Below are positions 1 to 8,465 of a stretch of 64,000 bases of DNA, piece after piece. The DNA comes from Mariprofundus sp. UBA1536. GTDB lineage: Bacteria; Pseudomonadota; Zetaproteobacteria; Mariprofundales; Mariprofundaceae. The translations under genes and the position numbers were made by a program. The stretch spans positions 190,734 through 254,733 of the forward strand of contig DCPU01000018.1 of NCBI GenBank assembly GCA_002323245.1. The letters run 5' to 3'. Numbering within the stretch: the stretch's first letter is position 1; every line of letters starts with the position of its first letter. The notes beneath the pieces were generated by a model, which worked only from the letters and a program-made list of their open reading frames with translations, searched no databases and was not told the DNA's origin.

Positions 1-617
1 TCATCAAGTACATATACTCGGCCAAGGCGGTCAAGGCTGATATCAGTAATGCGCTTCAAATTATTTTCAGGAGATGTAGCATCATTACCAAAAGTGAATA
101 AGAATAATCCCTGTTCGGTGAATGCTGAAATACGATTGTTGCCGTTTTCAGCGACATAGATAATGCCTTGGTCTGACCAAGCTGCAGCAACAGGATCTTT
201 GATTTCACCCTCTAACTCACCCTCATTGGCTATGGATTTCCAATCGCCATCTTTGCCGACCCAAATTTTTTCATCACCGCTATCGGTAAGTAAAAAACGG
301 TCTTGCGGCATAGGGATGATTTTTGAGATACGTTGGTCGCTATTTTTGTCAGACAATGTGCTGGTGATTGGTGGTTTACCATAGGCCCATTGGTGAACAT
401 TGCGAGATGCATCGGTAATCCATAATCCACTTTCAGCAGCAGTCATGGATGAAATGGCATTGACTTTGATGCCAGGGAATTGCGCCTTATCAATACTATC
501 TATGAGTTTAGGTTCAGCTAACGCCAAAGTAGGGGTCAAAAGCAGTAAGGTGAAGGTGAGGGTCAGGTGAAGGTTTGCCATGGAAATGGGTTGAGAATGG
601 ATGAACTTTGATAGCAT
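1..617 (-). CDS. Secreted NHL/beta-propeller repeat protein (C-terminus beyond window)
   Basis: I translated this frame by hand; it runs off the left edge, so only about 205 N-terminal residues are present. The ATG at 617-615 is preceded by AGGAG (627-631 on the plus strand). The N-terminus has a hydrophobic stretch (LTLTFTLLLLTPTLALA) ending in a plausible signal-peptidase site before EPKLIDS. The rest shows repeating short segments such as GLWITDASRNVHQW, IIYVAENGNNRISAF and LGRVYVLD, the pattern of NHL-type beta-propeller blades. Such proteins are usually exported and bind ligands or partners; no specific role can be assigned. An internal ATG at 581 is a possible alternative start. Confidence 0.7.
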   Translation of the reverse strand, partial: MLSKFIHSQPISMANLHLTLTFTLLLLTPTLALAEPKLIDSIDKAQFPGIKVNAISSMTAAESGLWITDASRNVHQWAYGKPPITSTLSDKNSDQRISKIIPMPQDRFLLTDSGDEKIWVGKDGDWKSIANEGELEGEIKDPVAAAWSDQGIIYVAENGNNRISAFTEQGLFLFTFGNDATSPENNLKRITDISLDRLGRVYVLD

Positions 618-801
618 TACGCCTTGCTCCTTCGATGCTTTTTACTGCGCGCGGGGTGAGATGTGATTGTTTATTTCAATCACCAGACACACATTATCAT
701 CGGTATGGTTTTATGCCACCTTGAATCTGTGATGGGGCAAATGTTGCGATTTGTTTGATTAGGAATAAGAAGATTAAGATGAGGAATTGTTGAAGACATG
801 C

Positions 802-1674
802 TCAAATCAATTGGATGGGAATCACGTTTTCGCGGTCAGCAAAGCTTGCTGGTTTGTACCATGCTTGGGCATATAAAGCCTCAAAAGTGGCATAAATACG
901 TTGGTCGTCATCCATGTAGTTGGCCTTGTAATGGGTATCAAGATTGCGCAGCAATGCTCGTCCATACAGCCCGCCAGAGCGCCCTTGAATGGCCGATGCA
1001 GAAGCGCCGATACCTTTAAGCTCGCGCACCAGGCTCATGGTGTCGGGATATGTGAGCGTGAATAAGTCGGCATCGGTGACGGGCATTTCAACAGCCACGG
1101 TGCTCAAGCTATTGCCTAGGCTCATCACATCAGGGAAAGACAAAACAGAATTGGTGCGCTCGGCATTAATGCTGGCAAGGGTTTGTTTAAGCTCGATAAG
1201 GGTGCGGCGACCAAAGGTGGAAAAAAGGATTAATCCGCCAGGCTTTAAAACGCGGCGCATTTCTTTCATCATTCTTTCAACATCAGGCACCCATTGCATG
1301 GCCAAATTGGAAGTGACCAAATCAAATGATGCATCTTGAAAAGGCAGGGCAATGGCATCACAAGCTGCATGATGATGTTTGCCTTGCCATGGCCAACGCC
1401 GCTCATGGTGAGCTTTGGTATGTTTGACCATGGGTTCAGATAAATCAACGGCGTAAATGTTTGATTTTTTATACTTTTCAGCAAGTAAACGAGTGAAAAA
1501 ACCTGTGCCGCATCCGATGTCGAGAATAGCTTTGGGTTCGATTTTGGTGAAATTGAGATGGCCCAAAAGCCTTCTGCCTATTTCACGCTGTAATTCTGCA
1601 TGCGTATCATAATGGCTGGTTGCGCCAGAAAACGAGCGGCGCACTTGGCTTACGCTGATAAATTCTTCCACCAT
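802..1674 (-). CDS. bioC: Malonyl-[acyl-carrier protein] O-methyltransferase BioC
   Basis: BioC methylates the free carboxyl of malonyl-ACP with S-adenosylmethionine so that the fatty-acid cycle can build the pimeloyl chain of biotin. The 290-residue protein opens with the BioC-type segment VRRSFSGATSHYD, has a class I methyltransferase motif LDIGCGTG at about residues 51-58, an acidic motif II (YAVDLSEPM) and the post-motif NLAMQWVPD. A class I methyltransferase alone would be ambiguous, but the BioC N-terminus and the overlap of about 25 bases with bioH immediately upstream make the assignment firm. A GGAG lies just ahead of the ATG. Confidence 0.88.
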   Translation of the reverse strand: MVEEFISVSQVRRSFSGATSHYDTHAELQREIGRRLLGHLNFTKIEPKAILDIGCGTGFFTRLLAEKYKKSNIYAVDLSEPMVKHTKAHHERRWPWQGKHHHAACDAIALPFQDASFDLVTSNLAMQWVPDVERMMKEMRRVLKPGGLILFSTFGRRTLIELKQTLASINAERTNSVLSFPDVMSLGNSLSTVAVEMPVTDADLFTLTYPDTMSLVRELKGIGASASAIQGRSGGLYGRALLRNLDTHYKANYMDDDQRIYATFEALYAQAWYKPASFADRENVIPIQLI

Positions 1675-2429
1675 AACTCCAATGTTTGATTGAAGGCGGT
1701 ATCATGGGTGAGAAATGGCGCGTGTCCACATTCTTTAAGCTCACGGTATTGCGCGCCATTGATTTGCTTTGCCAAATCTCGTCCTGCAGTTGCTGGCACA
1801 ATAGCATCGTTGCTGCCATGGAAAATGAGGGTGGGGCAGCAAACATCACTAAGGTTAGCGCGTTCATCTAGCGAAGAAAGTAAGTCTAAGCCCGCTTTTA
1901 AGCCAGCAAGCGTTGGTGGCGCTAGTTTGTTAATGGCGATGTGGGCAAGGTGGTTAAAGGATTGGCGATCAATGTTATTGCCATGCAACATCAGGCGAAA
2001 AAAACGCTGCATCAGTTTAGTATCACCTGTTGATGCGGCATCGCTAAAGCCTTGCCATACATCATCTGCACAACCAAAAGACCAGTCGGGTTGTTGGCGA
2101 AAGCATGGTGTGGTTGAAACCAAAACCCATCCTTTGAAATTTGATAGTTGTTGCAGGGACCTTGCTAAAGAGAGGGCGATTTGGCCGCCAAGAGACCATG
2201 CGACCAAGACAAAATCTTCGCCATCAGCTTCCTGCAATATGTTATTATATATGTATTCCAACCAAAAAGGGGCTTCAGTATCTGGGCTGCCAGCATGTCC
2301 GGGTAGCTGTAAGGTTGCAGTGTTGGTTATCGGTGAAAAATAATGAATCTGCTGACACCAGATTTGCGGTGATTGTCCCCAGCCATGGAGGAACAGGAGT
2401 TTAGGGGGCTGATTAGCTGGCGTTGACAT
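1650..2429 (-). CDS. bioH: Pimeloyl-[acyl-carrier protein] methyl ester esterase BioH
   Basis: BioH removes the methyl group placed by BioC once the pimeloyl chain is complete. This is an alpha/beta hydrolase of about 259 residues with an oxyanion segment FLHGWGQ near the start, the nucleophile elbow AWSLGG (Ser near residue 79), a catalytic Asp in GSNDAIVP and a catalytic His in ECGHAPF. I start at the ATG at 2429 (MSTPANQ); a TTG eight codons upstream is in frame but neither start has a clear ribosome site. It is first in a two-gene biotin operon, and its 3' end overlaps bioC. No bioF, bioD or bioB is present in the window. Confidence 0.85.
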   Translation of the reverse strand: MSTPANQPPKLLFLHGWGQSPQIWCQQIHYFSPITNTATLQLPGHAGSPDTEAPFWLEYIYNNILQEADGEDFVLVAWSLGGQIALSLARSLQQLSNFKGWVLVSTTPCFRQQPDWSFGCADDVWQGFSDAASTGDTKLMQRFFRLMLHGNNIDRQSFNHLAHIAINKLAPPTLAGLKAGLDLLSSLDERANLSDVCCPTLIFHGSNDAIVPATAGRDLAKQINGAQYRELKECGHAPFLTHDTAFNQTLELWWKNLSA

Positions 2430-2622
2430 GGGCGAACGTTGGCAGAAAAGCAACGGAAATCAAAAAAACATTGTAAACACTTCAAAATTAGGGTGTTTGG
2501 CCTTGGTCATTGACACTTGGGGCATAATGAGTAGAAACCGCCGCCAATTCGCACACGCTTTTTCCGTTGTGCCTTGCAAATGCAGGGATTTAAAGCGTGG
2601 AGGAACAACAATCGGAGGACAT

Positions 2623-3438
2623 ATGTCTCAATTTACTATGAAACAACTGCTTGAAGCAGGGGTGCACTTTGGTCACCAAACTCGTCGCTGGAATCCTAAA
2701 ATGGCGCCATATATTTTTGGCTCACGTAACGGCATCCATATTATCGACCTACAAAAAACACTTCGCCTTGCAAACGAGTCTTATGACTTTATGCGTGAGC
2801 TAGCAACAGCTGGCGGCCGTATCTTGTTCGTAGGTACCAAGCGTCAAGCACGCGAAGCAATCAAAACTGAAGCAGTTCGTGCTGGCCAATATTATGTAAA
2901 TCACCGTTGGTTGGGCGGCATGTTGACCAACTTCCAAACCGTACAAGCATCTGTACGTAAAATGAAAGAGCTTCAACGCAAAAAAGAAGAAGGTTTGCTT
3001 GAGCTTTTGACCAAAAAAGAAGCATTAAAATTGATGGGCGAGCTTGAGAAATTGGAGCGCACACTTGGTGGCGTTCAAGAAATGAGCCGTTTACCTGACT
3101 GTATCTTCGTGATTGACGTGATGAAAGAAGAATTGGCAGTGAAAGAAGCGCAAAAATTGGGTATCCCAGTTGTAGCTGTAGTTGACTCTAACTGTAGCCC
3201 AGTTGGCGTTGATTATGTTGTACCTGGTAATGATGATGCGATTCGTGCTGTATCTTTGTTCTGCAGCAAAATTGCAGATGCAATTTTGGAAGGCACCGAA
3301 AGCTGGACACTGGAAAACGCAGCTGAAGATGAAGATGTGGTAGAAGCTATGGTTCGCCAAGCTGAAGCTGCAGAAGCAGCCGCAGTTACTGAAGAAGTTG
3401 CTGCAACAGTGGAAACTGAAGAAGCTGGAAAAGCATAA
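2623..3438 (+). CDS. rpsB: 30S ribosomal protein S2
   Basis: Small-subunit ribosomal protein of 271 residues beginning MSQFTMKQLLEAGVHFGHQ, with the S2 signatures RRWNPKMAPYIF and IHIIDLQKT, and the C-terminal IPVVAVVDSNCSP. The ATG at 2623 follows a strong CGGAGG; the open frame extends much further upstream (to 2428) but that extension does not look like S2. The last about 40 residues are an acidic, alanine/glutamate-rich tail. It heads the conserved run rpsB-tsf-pyrH-frr, and a hairpin terminator sits between it and tsf. Confidence 0.97.
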   Translation: MSQFTMKQLLEAGVHFGHQTRRWNPKMAPYIFGSRNGIHIIDLQKTLRLANESYDFMRELATAGGRILFVGTKRQAREAIKTEAVRAGQYYVNHRWLGGMLTNFQTVQASVRKMKELQRKKEEGLLELLTKKEALKLMGELEKLERTLGGVQEMSRLPDCIFVIDVMKEELAVKEAQKLGIPVVAVVDSNCSPVGVDYVVPGNDDAIRAVSLFCSKIADAILEGTESWTLENAAEDEDVVEAMVRQAEAAEAAAVTEEVAATVETEEAGKA

Positions 3439-3469
3439 TCGCTTTTTAAAATAACCAAAAATAGACTCT

Positions 3470-3493
3470 GGGCGCCGGTCGGCGCCCCTTTTT
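3470..3493 (+). terminator. Hairpin terminator/attenuator between rpsB and tsf
   Basis: A 7-bp perfect GC stem (GGGCGCC at 3470-3476 and GGCGCCC at 3481-3487) with a GGTC loop is followed by C and five T. This is a classical intrinsic terminator, placed in the 70-base gap between rpsB and tsf. Because both genes normally share a promoter, partial termination here would set the S2 to EF-Ts ratio. Confidence 0.8.
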
Positions 3494-3508
3494 AATTGGA
3501 GAAATAAA

Positions 3509-4399
3509 ATGGCAATTACTGCTGCAGATGTAAAAAAATTACGCGAAGCCACGGGCGCAGGCATGATGGACTGCAAAAAAGCTTTGGGCGAAGTTGATGG
3601 CAACTTTGATGCTGCTGTTGATTACTTGCGCACCAAAGGTTTGGCTGCTGCGTCTAAAAAAGCTGGCCGCGTGGCCGCTGAAGGAATCGTGGCAACAAAA
3701 TCACAAGGCAATGTGGCTGTGATTTTGGAACTTAACGCTGAAACTGATTTCGTGAGCAAAAATGACCAATTCGTAGCTTTTGCTGACAATGTCAATGCAT
3801 TCATCTTGGATAAACGCCCTGCAGATGTTGATGCGCTTTTGGCGATGCCTTTTGATGGCGACTTAACTGTTGAGCAATCGTTGTCACAATTGATCGCTAA
3901 AATTGGCGAAAACATGAGCATTCGTCGCTTCCAAGTGCTTGAGTGTGACGGCGTTGTTGCCAACTATATCCACGGTGCTGGTAAAATCGGCGTATTGGTT
4001 GCTGTTCAAGGCCAAAGCAACGATGCATTGGCGGATATCGCTCGTGGCGTGGCTATGCATGTGGCTGCAGCTAATCCAATGTTTGTATCTCGCGACCAAG
4101 TCACTCCTGATGTCATCGAGCGCGAACGCGCTGTGTTGACTGAGCGTGCACTTGAAAGCGGCAAGCCTAAAGAAATCGTGGATAAAATTGTTGCTGGTCA
4201 AATGCAAAAGTTTTATTCAGAAAACTGCTTGCTTGACCAAGCATTTGTGATGGATACGGATAAAATCGTAAGTAAAGCTGTATCTGATGTGCAAGCTGGC
4301 GCTAAAGTTGTTGGCGTTGTTCGCTTTGCATTGGGTGAAGGCATTGAGAAAGTGGTTTCTGATTTCGCAGCAGAAGTTGCAGCTCAAATTAACGGTTAA
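3509..4399 (+). CDS. tsf: Translation elongation factor Ts
   Basis: EF-Ts exchanges GDP for GTP on EF-Tu. The 296-residue protein has the N-terminal signature KKLREATGAGMMDCKKAL, the dimer/core motif AETDFVSKNDQF and a C-terminal module. Length is normal for the family. The start is set by GGAG about eight bases upstream of the ATG. It lies downstream of a terminator-like hairpin and 27 bases upstream of pyrH. Confidence 0.97.
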   Translation: MAITAADVKKLREATGAGMMDCKKALGEVDGNFDAAVDYLRTKGLAAASKKAGRVAAEGIVATKSQGNVAVILELNAETDFVSKNDQFVAFADNVNAFILDKRPADVDALLAMPFDGDLTVEQSLSQLIAKIGENMSIRRFQVLECDGVVANYIHGAGKIGVLVAVQGQSNDALADIARGVAMHVAAANPMFVSRDQVTPDVIERERAVLTERALESGKPKEIVDKIVAGQMQKFYSENCLLDQAFVMDTDKIVSKAVSDVQAGAKVVGVVRFALGEGIEKVVSDFAAEVAAQING

Positions 4400-4426
4400 A
4401 CAAAAAACGTTTGAAAAGAGGTTCGC

Positions 4427-5176
4427 ATGACATCAAGTTCAACTGAAACTTCAAAAGTAAATACTTGCCGATACAAGCGCGTATTACTGAAGCTTTCCGG
4501 AGAAGTTTTGATGGGCGATAGTGGTTACGGCATTGACCCTGATACCATCAATCGTCTTGCGGCCGAATTGATAGATGTGCGCCGCCACGATGTTGATTTA
4601 GCTATCGTCATCGGAGGCGGCAATATCTTTCGCGGTATGATGGGCACAGCCTCTGGTATGGATAGAGCAAGTGCTGATTATATGGGGATGATGGCAACGA
4701 TTATGAATGCCATTGCCTTGCAAGATGCCTTGGAACGCCAAGGACAAAATTGCCGTGTGATTTCTGCATTGCATATTAAAGAAGTGGCAGAGCCTTATAT
4801 TCGCCGCCGTGCAGTACGCCACCTAGAAAAAGGTCGCATTCTCATCTTTGCCGCAGGCACAGGTAATCCTTATTTTACAACCGACACGGCCGCAAGTTTG
4901 CGCGCTATGGAAATTCAAGCTGACATCGTACTTAAAGGTACCAAGGTCGATGGCGTATATACGTCTGACCCTGTGAAAAACCCTGATGCAGTTCGTTATG
5001 AAACCCTTACATTTACTGAAGCACTCACCAAGCAATTGGGTGTCATGGATGCCACCGCTATGTCACTTTGCCGTGACAATAAAATGCCAATTGTTGTTTT
5101 TGATGTCACCACCCGTGGGCAAATGCTCAGAGCCATGAAGGGTGAAGCTGTAGGAACACTAGTCCGGGAGGATTGA
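4427..5176 (+). CDS. pyrH: UMP kinase
   Basis: PyrH phosphorylates UMP to UDP in pyrimidine nucleotide synthesis and is an amino-acid-kinase-fold hexamer regulated by UTP and GTP. The 249-residue protein has the N-terminal phosphate-binding segment RVLLKLSGEVLMG, the glycine-rich IVIGGGNIFRG, and the nucleotide-binding FAAGTGNPYFTTDTAA. It carries about 17 residues before the conserved core (MTSSSTETSK), slightly longer than the E. coli enzyme. AGAGG lies ahead of the ATG. The next gene, frr, follows after one base. Confidence 0.96.
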   Translation: MTSSSTETSKVNTCRYKRVLLKLSGEVLMGDSGYGIDPDTINRLAAELIDVRRHDVDLAIVIGGGNIFRGMMGTASGMDRASADYMGMMATIMNAIALQDALERQGQNCRVISALHIKEVAEPYIRRRAVRHLEKGRILIFAAGTGNPYFTTDTAASLRAMEIQADIVLKGTKVDGVYTSDPVKNPDAVRYETLTFTEALTKQLGVMDATAMSLCRDNKMPIVVFDVTTRGQMLRAMKGEAVGTLVRED

Positions 5177-5177
5177 A

Positions 5178-5723
5178 ATGTTTGAACAACTTGAAGAACG
5201 CATGGGCAAAGCTATCCATGCTTTGAAATCAGATTTGGCCACCATCCGTACAGGTCGTGCGAACGCCGCACTTTTGGATCATGTGCGTGTACCATATTAC
5301 GGCTCAGATGTACCGGTAAGCCAAGTGGGAAGTATTTCAGTGCCTGAGCCACGTATTTTGATGATTTCGCCTTGGGAAAAAAGTGTGCTTAAAGATTTGG
5401 AGAAAGCTTTGCTTTCTGCGGATTTGGGCTTAAATCCATCCAATGATGGTGAAGTGATTCGTCTGGTGTTGCCAGAGCTTAATGAAGAGCGCCGCAAAGA
5501 GTTTGTGAAACATGCCCGTAGCATGAGTGAAAAAGCGAAAATTTCGATTCGTAATTTGCGTCGTGACGCCAACGAAGCTGTCAAGAAACAAGTCAAAGAC
5601 GATGCCCTGCCAGAAGATGAATCCAAGCGTTTGCAGGATGAAATTCAAAAAATCACCGATCGTTATATTATCGAAGTCGATCAAGTGATTGATAAAAAAG
5701 AACAGGATATCCTCACGGTTTAA
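5178..5723 (+). CDS. frr: Ribosome recycling factor
   Basis: RRF with EF-G splits post-termination ribosomes. The 181-residue protein is close to the usual 185 and shows the conserved LATIRTGRANAALLD segment and the C-terminal ISIRNLRRDANE. GGGAGG precedes the start, overlapping the end of pyrH. Its stop codon overlaps the uppS start by one base (TAATG), which implies translational coupling. Confidence 0.96.
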   Translation: MFEQLEERMGKAIHALKSDLATIRTGRANAALLDHVRVPYYGSDVPVSQVGSISVPEPRILMISPWEKSVLKDLEKALLSADLGLNPSNDGEVIRLVLPELNEERRKEFVKHARSMSEKAKISIRNLRRDANEAVKKQVKDDALPEDESKRLQDEIQKITDRYIIEVDQVIDKKEQDILTV

Positions 5724-6517
5724 TGTCTTCTTCTGAAGGCTTGCCACTGCAACGTGCGCCCAAACATGTTGCCATAATTATGGATGGAAACGGACGCTGG
5801 GCGAAAGCTCAGGGTCTATCCCGTGTGGAAGGCCATAAACAAGGCGCCAAACGTGTGCGTGATGTGATTGAATGGGCCAAAGATGCTGGTGTTAAACAGG
5901 TTTCGCTGTTTGCCTTCTCCACTGAAAATTGGAAACGCCCCAAGCTTGAGGTCACTGCCCTCATGACTTTAATGGCAACATTGTTGCCGCTTGAAGTACC
6001 TAAAATGCAGGAAAAAAATGCCCGCTTACTCACTTTGGGCGATATCTCAAAACTACCTTGGCTGGCAAGACGTGCCCTTCAAAAAGCTTGTAAGGCGACA
6101 GAACAAAATTCGGGTATTGATGTGATTTTATGCCTGAATTATGGCGGTCATCAGGAAATCATTGATGGTATGCGTCATTTTTTCCAAAGCTTTGATGATC
6201 AGAAGGATTTGGCCAAAGCCTTGGCCGATTTAACCCCTGAACGTTTCTCTGAATATTTGCAACGTGATGAAATTTTACCTGTTGATTTGCTGATTCGCAC
6301 GGGTGGGGAAAAGCGTATTTCTAATTTCCATTTGTGGGATGCTGCTTATGCCGAGCTTTATTTTTCTGATACCAATTGGCCTGCATATTCCAAACATGAT
6401 TTGATGACTGCTATTGAGGATTATGCCAGCCGCGAACGTAGGTTTGGCAAAACAAGTGAGCAAGTTCAAAATCTACATCCCGAAAGCGACCATGATACTA
6501 AGGATGAAACAAAATGA
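5723..6517 (+). CDS. uppS: Undecaprenyl diphosphate synthase (cis-prenyltransferase)
   Basis: Condenses isopentenyl diphosphate onto farnesyl diphosphate to give the C55 carrier lipid for peptidoglycan and O-antigen. The 264-residue protein has the catalytic loop IIMDGNGRWAK with its essential Asp, the FAFSTENWKRP segment, and the C-terminal LLIRTGGEKRISNF ... WPAYSKHDL region. It starts within the frr stop codon and its end overlaps cdsA by four bases, so frr-uppS-cdsA-dxr-rseP are probably translated in sequence. The last 25 residues are polar and not conserved. Confidence 0.95.
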   Translation: MSSSEGLPLQRAPKHVAIIMDGNGRWAKAQGLSRVEGHKQGAKRVRDVIEWAKDAGVKQVSLFAFSTENWKRPKLEVTALMTLMATLLPLEVPKMQEKNARLLTLGDISKLPWLARRALQKACKATEQNSGIDVILCLNYGGHQEIIDGMRHFFQSFDDQKDLAKALADLTPERFSEYLQRDEILPVDLLIRTGGEKRISNFHLWDAAYAELYFSDTNWPAYSKHDLMTAIEDYASRERRFGKTSEQVQNLHPESDHDTKDETK

Positions 6518-7311
6518 GTGAGTTAAGTAAACGTTTCATCACCGCTGTTGTGTTGCTAGTGGGCGCCGTATATTGGATGTTTTATACAACTGAAGGTTTG
6601 TTTAATCTCATTGCTTTGGTCTTTGGTTTGCTCGCTGTGGTTGAGCTTATTGGCATGGTTTCGCTGCCAATGGGTTTGCTTTATGTGATTACACTGGCGA
6701 TACCAAGCCTTTTTTGGGTGTGGAGTGAAGCTACTATCCCTTTAATTTTTCCGCTGCTCATGCCTATGGTGTTATGGGTGTTGTTGTATGTAAGCACACA
6801 TCGTTTTGCCAGTACTGCTGAATCCTTTTCCAGGCTGGCTTATGCCCAGGCAATGACAGTGTTGATTATGCTTTTTATCTATACGCTGATTACTGTACAC
6901 CGATTGGAAGGTGGTATTTTGTTTTTATCAGGTGCATTGCTTGGTGTTTGGGCTGCAGATATTGCCGCTTACTTTGTGGGCAGGACGTGGGGCAAAAACA
7001 AACTTTGCCCAGCCATTAGCCCGGGCAAAAGCGTTGAAGGTTTTGTAGGTGGCTTGTTGTTCGGCACAATCGCTGCTGCTGTGTTCTGGATGCAAACGCT
7101 GGGCATGAACTTGGCTTCAGCTGTGATTTTAGCTGTGCTATTGGTGATTGTATCCGTAGCTGGTGATTTGGGCGAGTCTGCGTTGAAACGCGCAGTAGGT
7201 GTAAAAGACAGTGGCCGCTTATTACCAGGACACGGCGGCATTCTAGATCGCATTGATGCGCTCTTACCTTCGATTCCTTTTGTGGCTTTGATTTGGATGG
7301 CGATGCAATGA
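6514..7311 (+). CDS. cdsA: Phosphatidate cytidylyltransferase
   Basis: Makes CDP-diacylglycerol from phosphatidic acid and CTP in the inner membrane. The 265-residue protein is mostly hydrophobic with about eight membrane segments and carries the full family signature SALKRAVGVKDSGRLLPG then HGGILDRID near the C-terminus. The start overlaps uppS (ATGA), and the stop overlaps the dxr start in the same way. Confidence 0.94.
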   Translation: MSELSKRFITAVVLLVGAVYWMFYTTEGLFNLIALVFGLLAVVELIGMVSLPMGLLYVITLAIPSLFWVWSEATIPLIFPLLMPMVLWVLLYVSTHRFASTAESFSRLAYAQAMTVLIMLFIYTLITVHRLEGGILFLSGALLGVWAADIAAYFVGRTWGKNKLCPAISPGKSVEGFVGGLLFGTIAAAVFWMQTLGMNLASAVILAVLLVIVSVAGDLGESALKRAVGVKDSGRLLPGHGGILDRIDALLPSIPFVALIWMAMQ

Positions 7312-8465
7312 ATAAGCCAATGAAACTTACAATTTTAGGTGCAACAGGTTCGATTGGAACGAGCACCATTGATGTGATGCTGCGTCATCCTCAAGCATTT
7401 GCTGCGTATGCCTTGGTGGGGCATAGAAATGCCAAGCTGATGGCTGAGCTTGCAGAAAAAGTTCGCCCAGAGCTGGTGGTAATGACCGATGAATCAGCGT
7501 ATTTCGAACTCAAAGGTAAACTGCCAGCAGGCGTGAATTTAGCGTATGGCATGGATGAAGCCATTGCTGCAGCCGAACATGCCGATGTGGATATGGTGAT
7601 GGCAGCCATGGTGGGCTCAGCTGGGTTGCCGGCTACCCTTGCTGCTGTGCGTGCAGGTAAACGTGTGGGACTTGCCAACAAAGAATGCTTAGTCACCGCT
7701 GGCCGTGTTTTTATGCAAGCAGCCAAAGAATCTGGCGCCACGGTTGTGCCCGTAGACTCTGAACATGCAGCTGTGCATCAAGCCTTGATTGGTCATGATA
7801 GAGATTCAGTCACGCGTATTATTTTAACAGCTTCTGGTGGCCCATTTCGTAATCGTGACCCCAAAACACTGATCAATGTCACTCCAGCTGAAGCTGTAGC
7901 GCATCCGAATTGGTCGATGGGAGCTAAAATCAGCATTGATTCGGCAACCATGATGAATAAAGCCCTCGAATTGATTGAGGCGCGCTGGCTTTTTGATGCT
8001 AAAGCCGAACAATTATCAGCGATTATCCATCCGCAAAGTATTGTGCATGCCATGGTGGAATACCGCGATGGCTCGGTATTGGCGCAGATGGCTATGCCAG
8101 ATATGCGTTCCCCGATTATTTATGCCATGCAAGCTGAGCCACGCTTAGAAAGTGGCATTCCATGGCTTGAATTAGCCCAAACGCACCCTTTGGAATTTCA
8201 AGCTGTGGATGAAGAACGTTTCCCTGCCATGCGTTTGGTAAAAGGCGTATTGGCTGGTGAAGATAGTTTGGCGATAGCTTTAAATGCTGCCAATGAAGTG
8301 GCCAATCAAGCCTTTCAAGATGGTAAAGTTGGCTTTATGGGCATTGTGAGTACAGTCGAAGCAGTGCTCAATAAAACAGAGAATAAACACATCGAGACCT
8401 TGGATGATGTGTGGCAACACGATGCCATATCCCGCCAATTGGCAAATGAGGTCATCGCTAAATAA
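7308..8465 (+). CDS. dxr: 1-deoxy-D-xylulose 5-phosphate reductoisomerase
   Basis: Second step of the non-mevalonate isoprenoid pathway: DXP plus NADPH gives methylerythritol phosphate. The protein of 385 residues opens with the NADPH-binding TILGATGSIGTSTIDV, then GLANKECLVTAG, the metal-binding PVDSEH, and the substrate loop HPNWSMGAKISIDSATMMNK. I start at the ATG at 7308 overlapping the cdsA stop (ATGA) rather than the in-frame codon at 7293. The neighbouring uppS uses the pathway's products. Confidence 0.96.
   Translation: MNKPMKLTILGATGSIGTSTIDVMLRHPQAFAAYALVGHRNAKLMAELAEKVRPELVVMTDESAYFELKGKLPAGVNLAYGMDEAIAAAEHADVDMVMAAMVGSAGLPATLAAVRAGKRVGLANKECLVTAGRVFMQAAKESGATVVPVDSEHAAVHQALIGHDRDSVTRIILTASGGPFRNRDPKTLINVTPAEAVAHPNWSMGAKISIDSATMMNKALELIEARWLFDAKAEQLSAIIHPQSIVHAMVEYRDGSVLAQMAMPDMRSPIIYAMQAEPRLESGIPWLELAQTHPLEFQAVDEERFPAMRLVKGVLAGEDSLAIALNAANEVANQAFQDGKVGFMGIVSTVEAVLNKTENKHIETLDDVWQHDAISRQLANEVIAK

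Noticed and set aside
1690..2343. 217-codon plus-strand frame antisense to bioH
   Set aside because: It has Arg/Ser/Cys-rich, non-globular composition and lies opposite a conserved gene.
2510..2528. TTGACA and CATAAT as a promoter for rpsB
   Set aside because: The hexamers are only seven bases apart, too close to form one sigma-70 promoter. A promoter must exist in this region, but I cannot place it.
2428..2622. Upstream extension of the rpsB open frame
   Set aside because: The 65 codons before the ATG at 2623 have no S2 similarity, and a strong CGGAGG marks the inner start.
6290..6330. UppS motif RTGGEKRISNF as an altered active site
   Set aside because: The RTGGE variant in place of RTSGE is common in the family and should not affect function.
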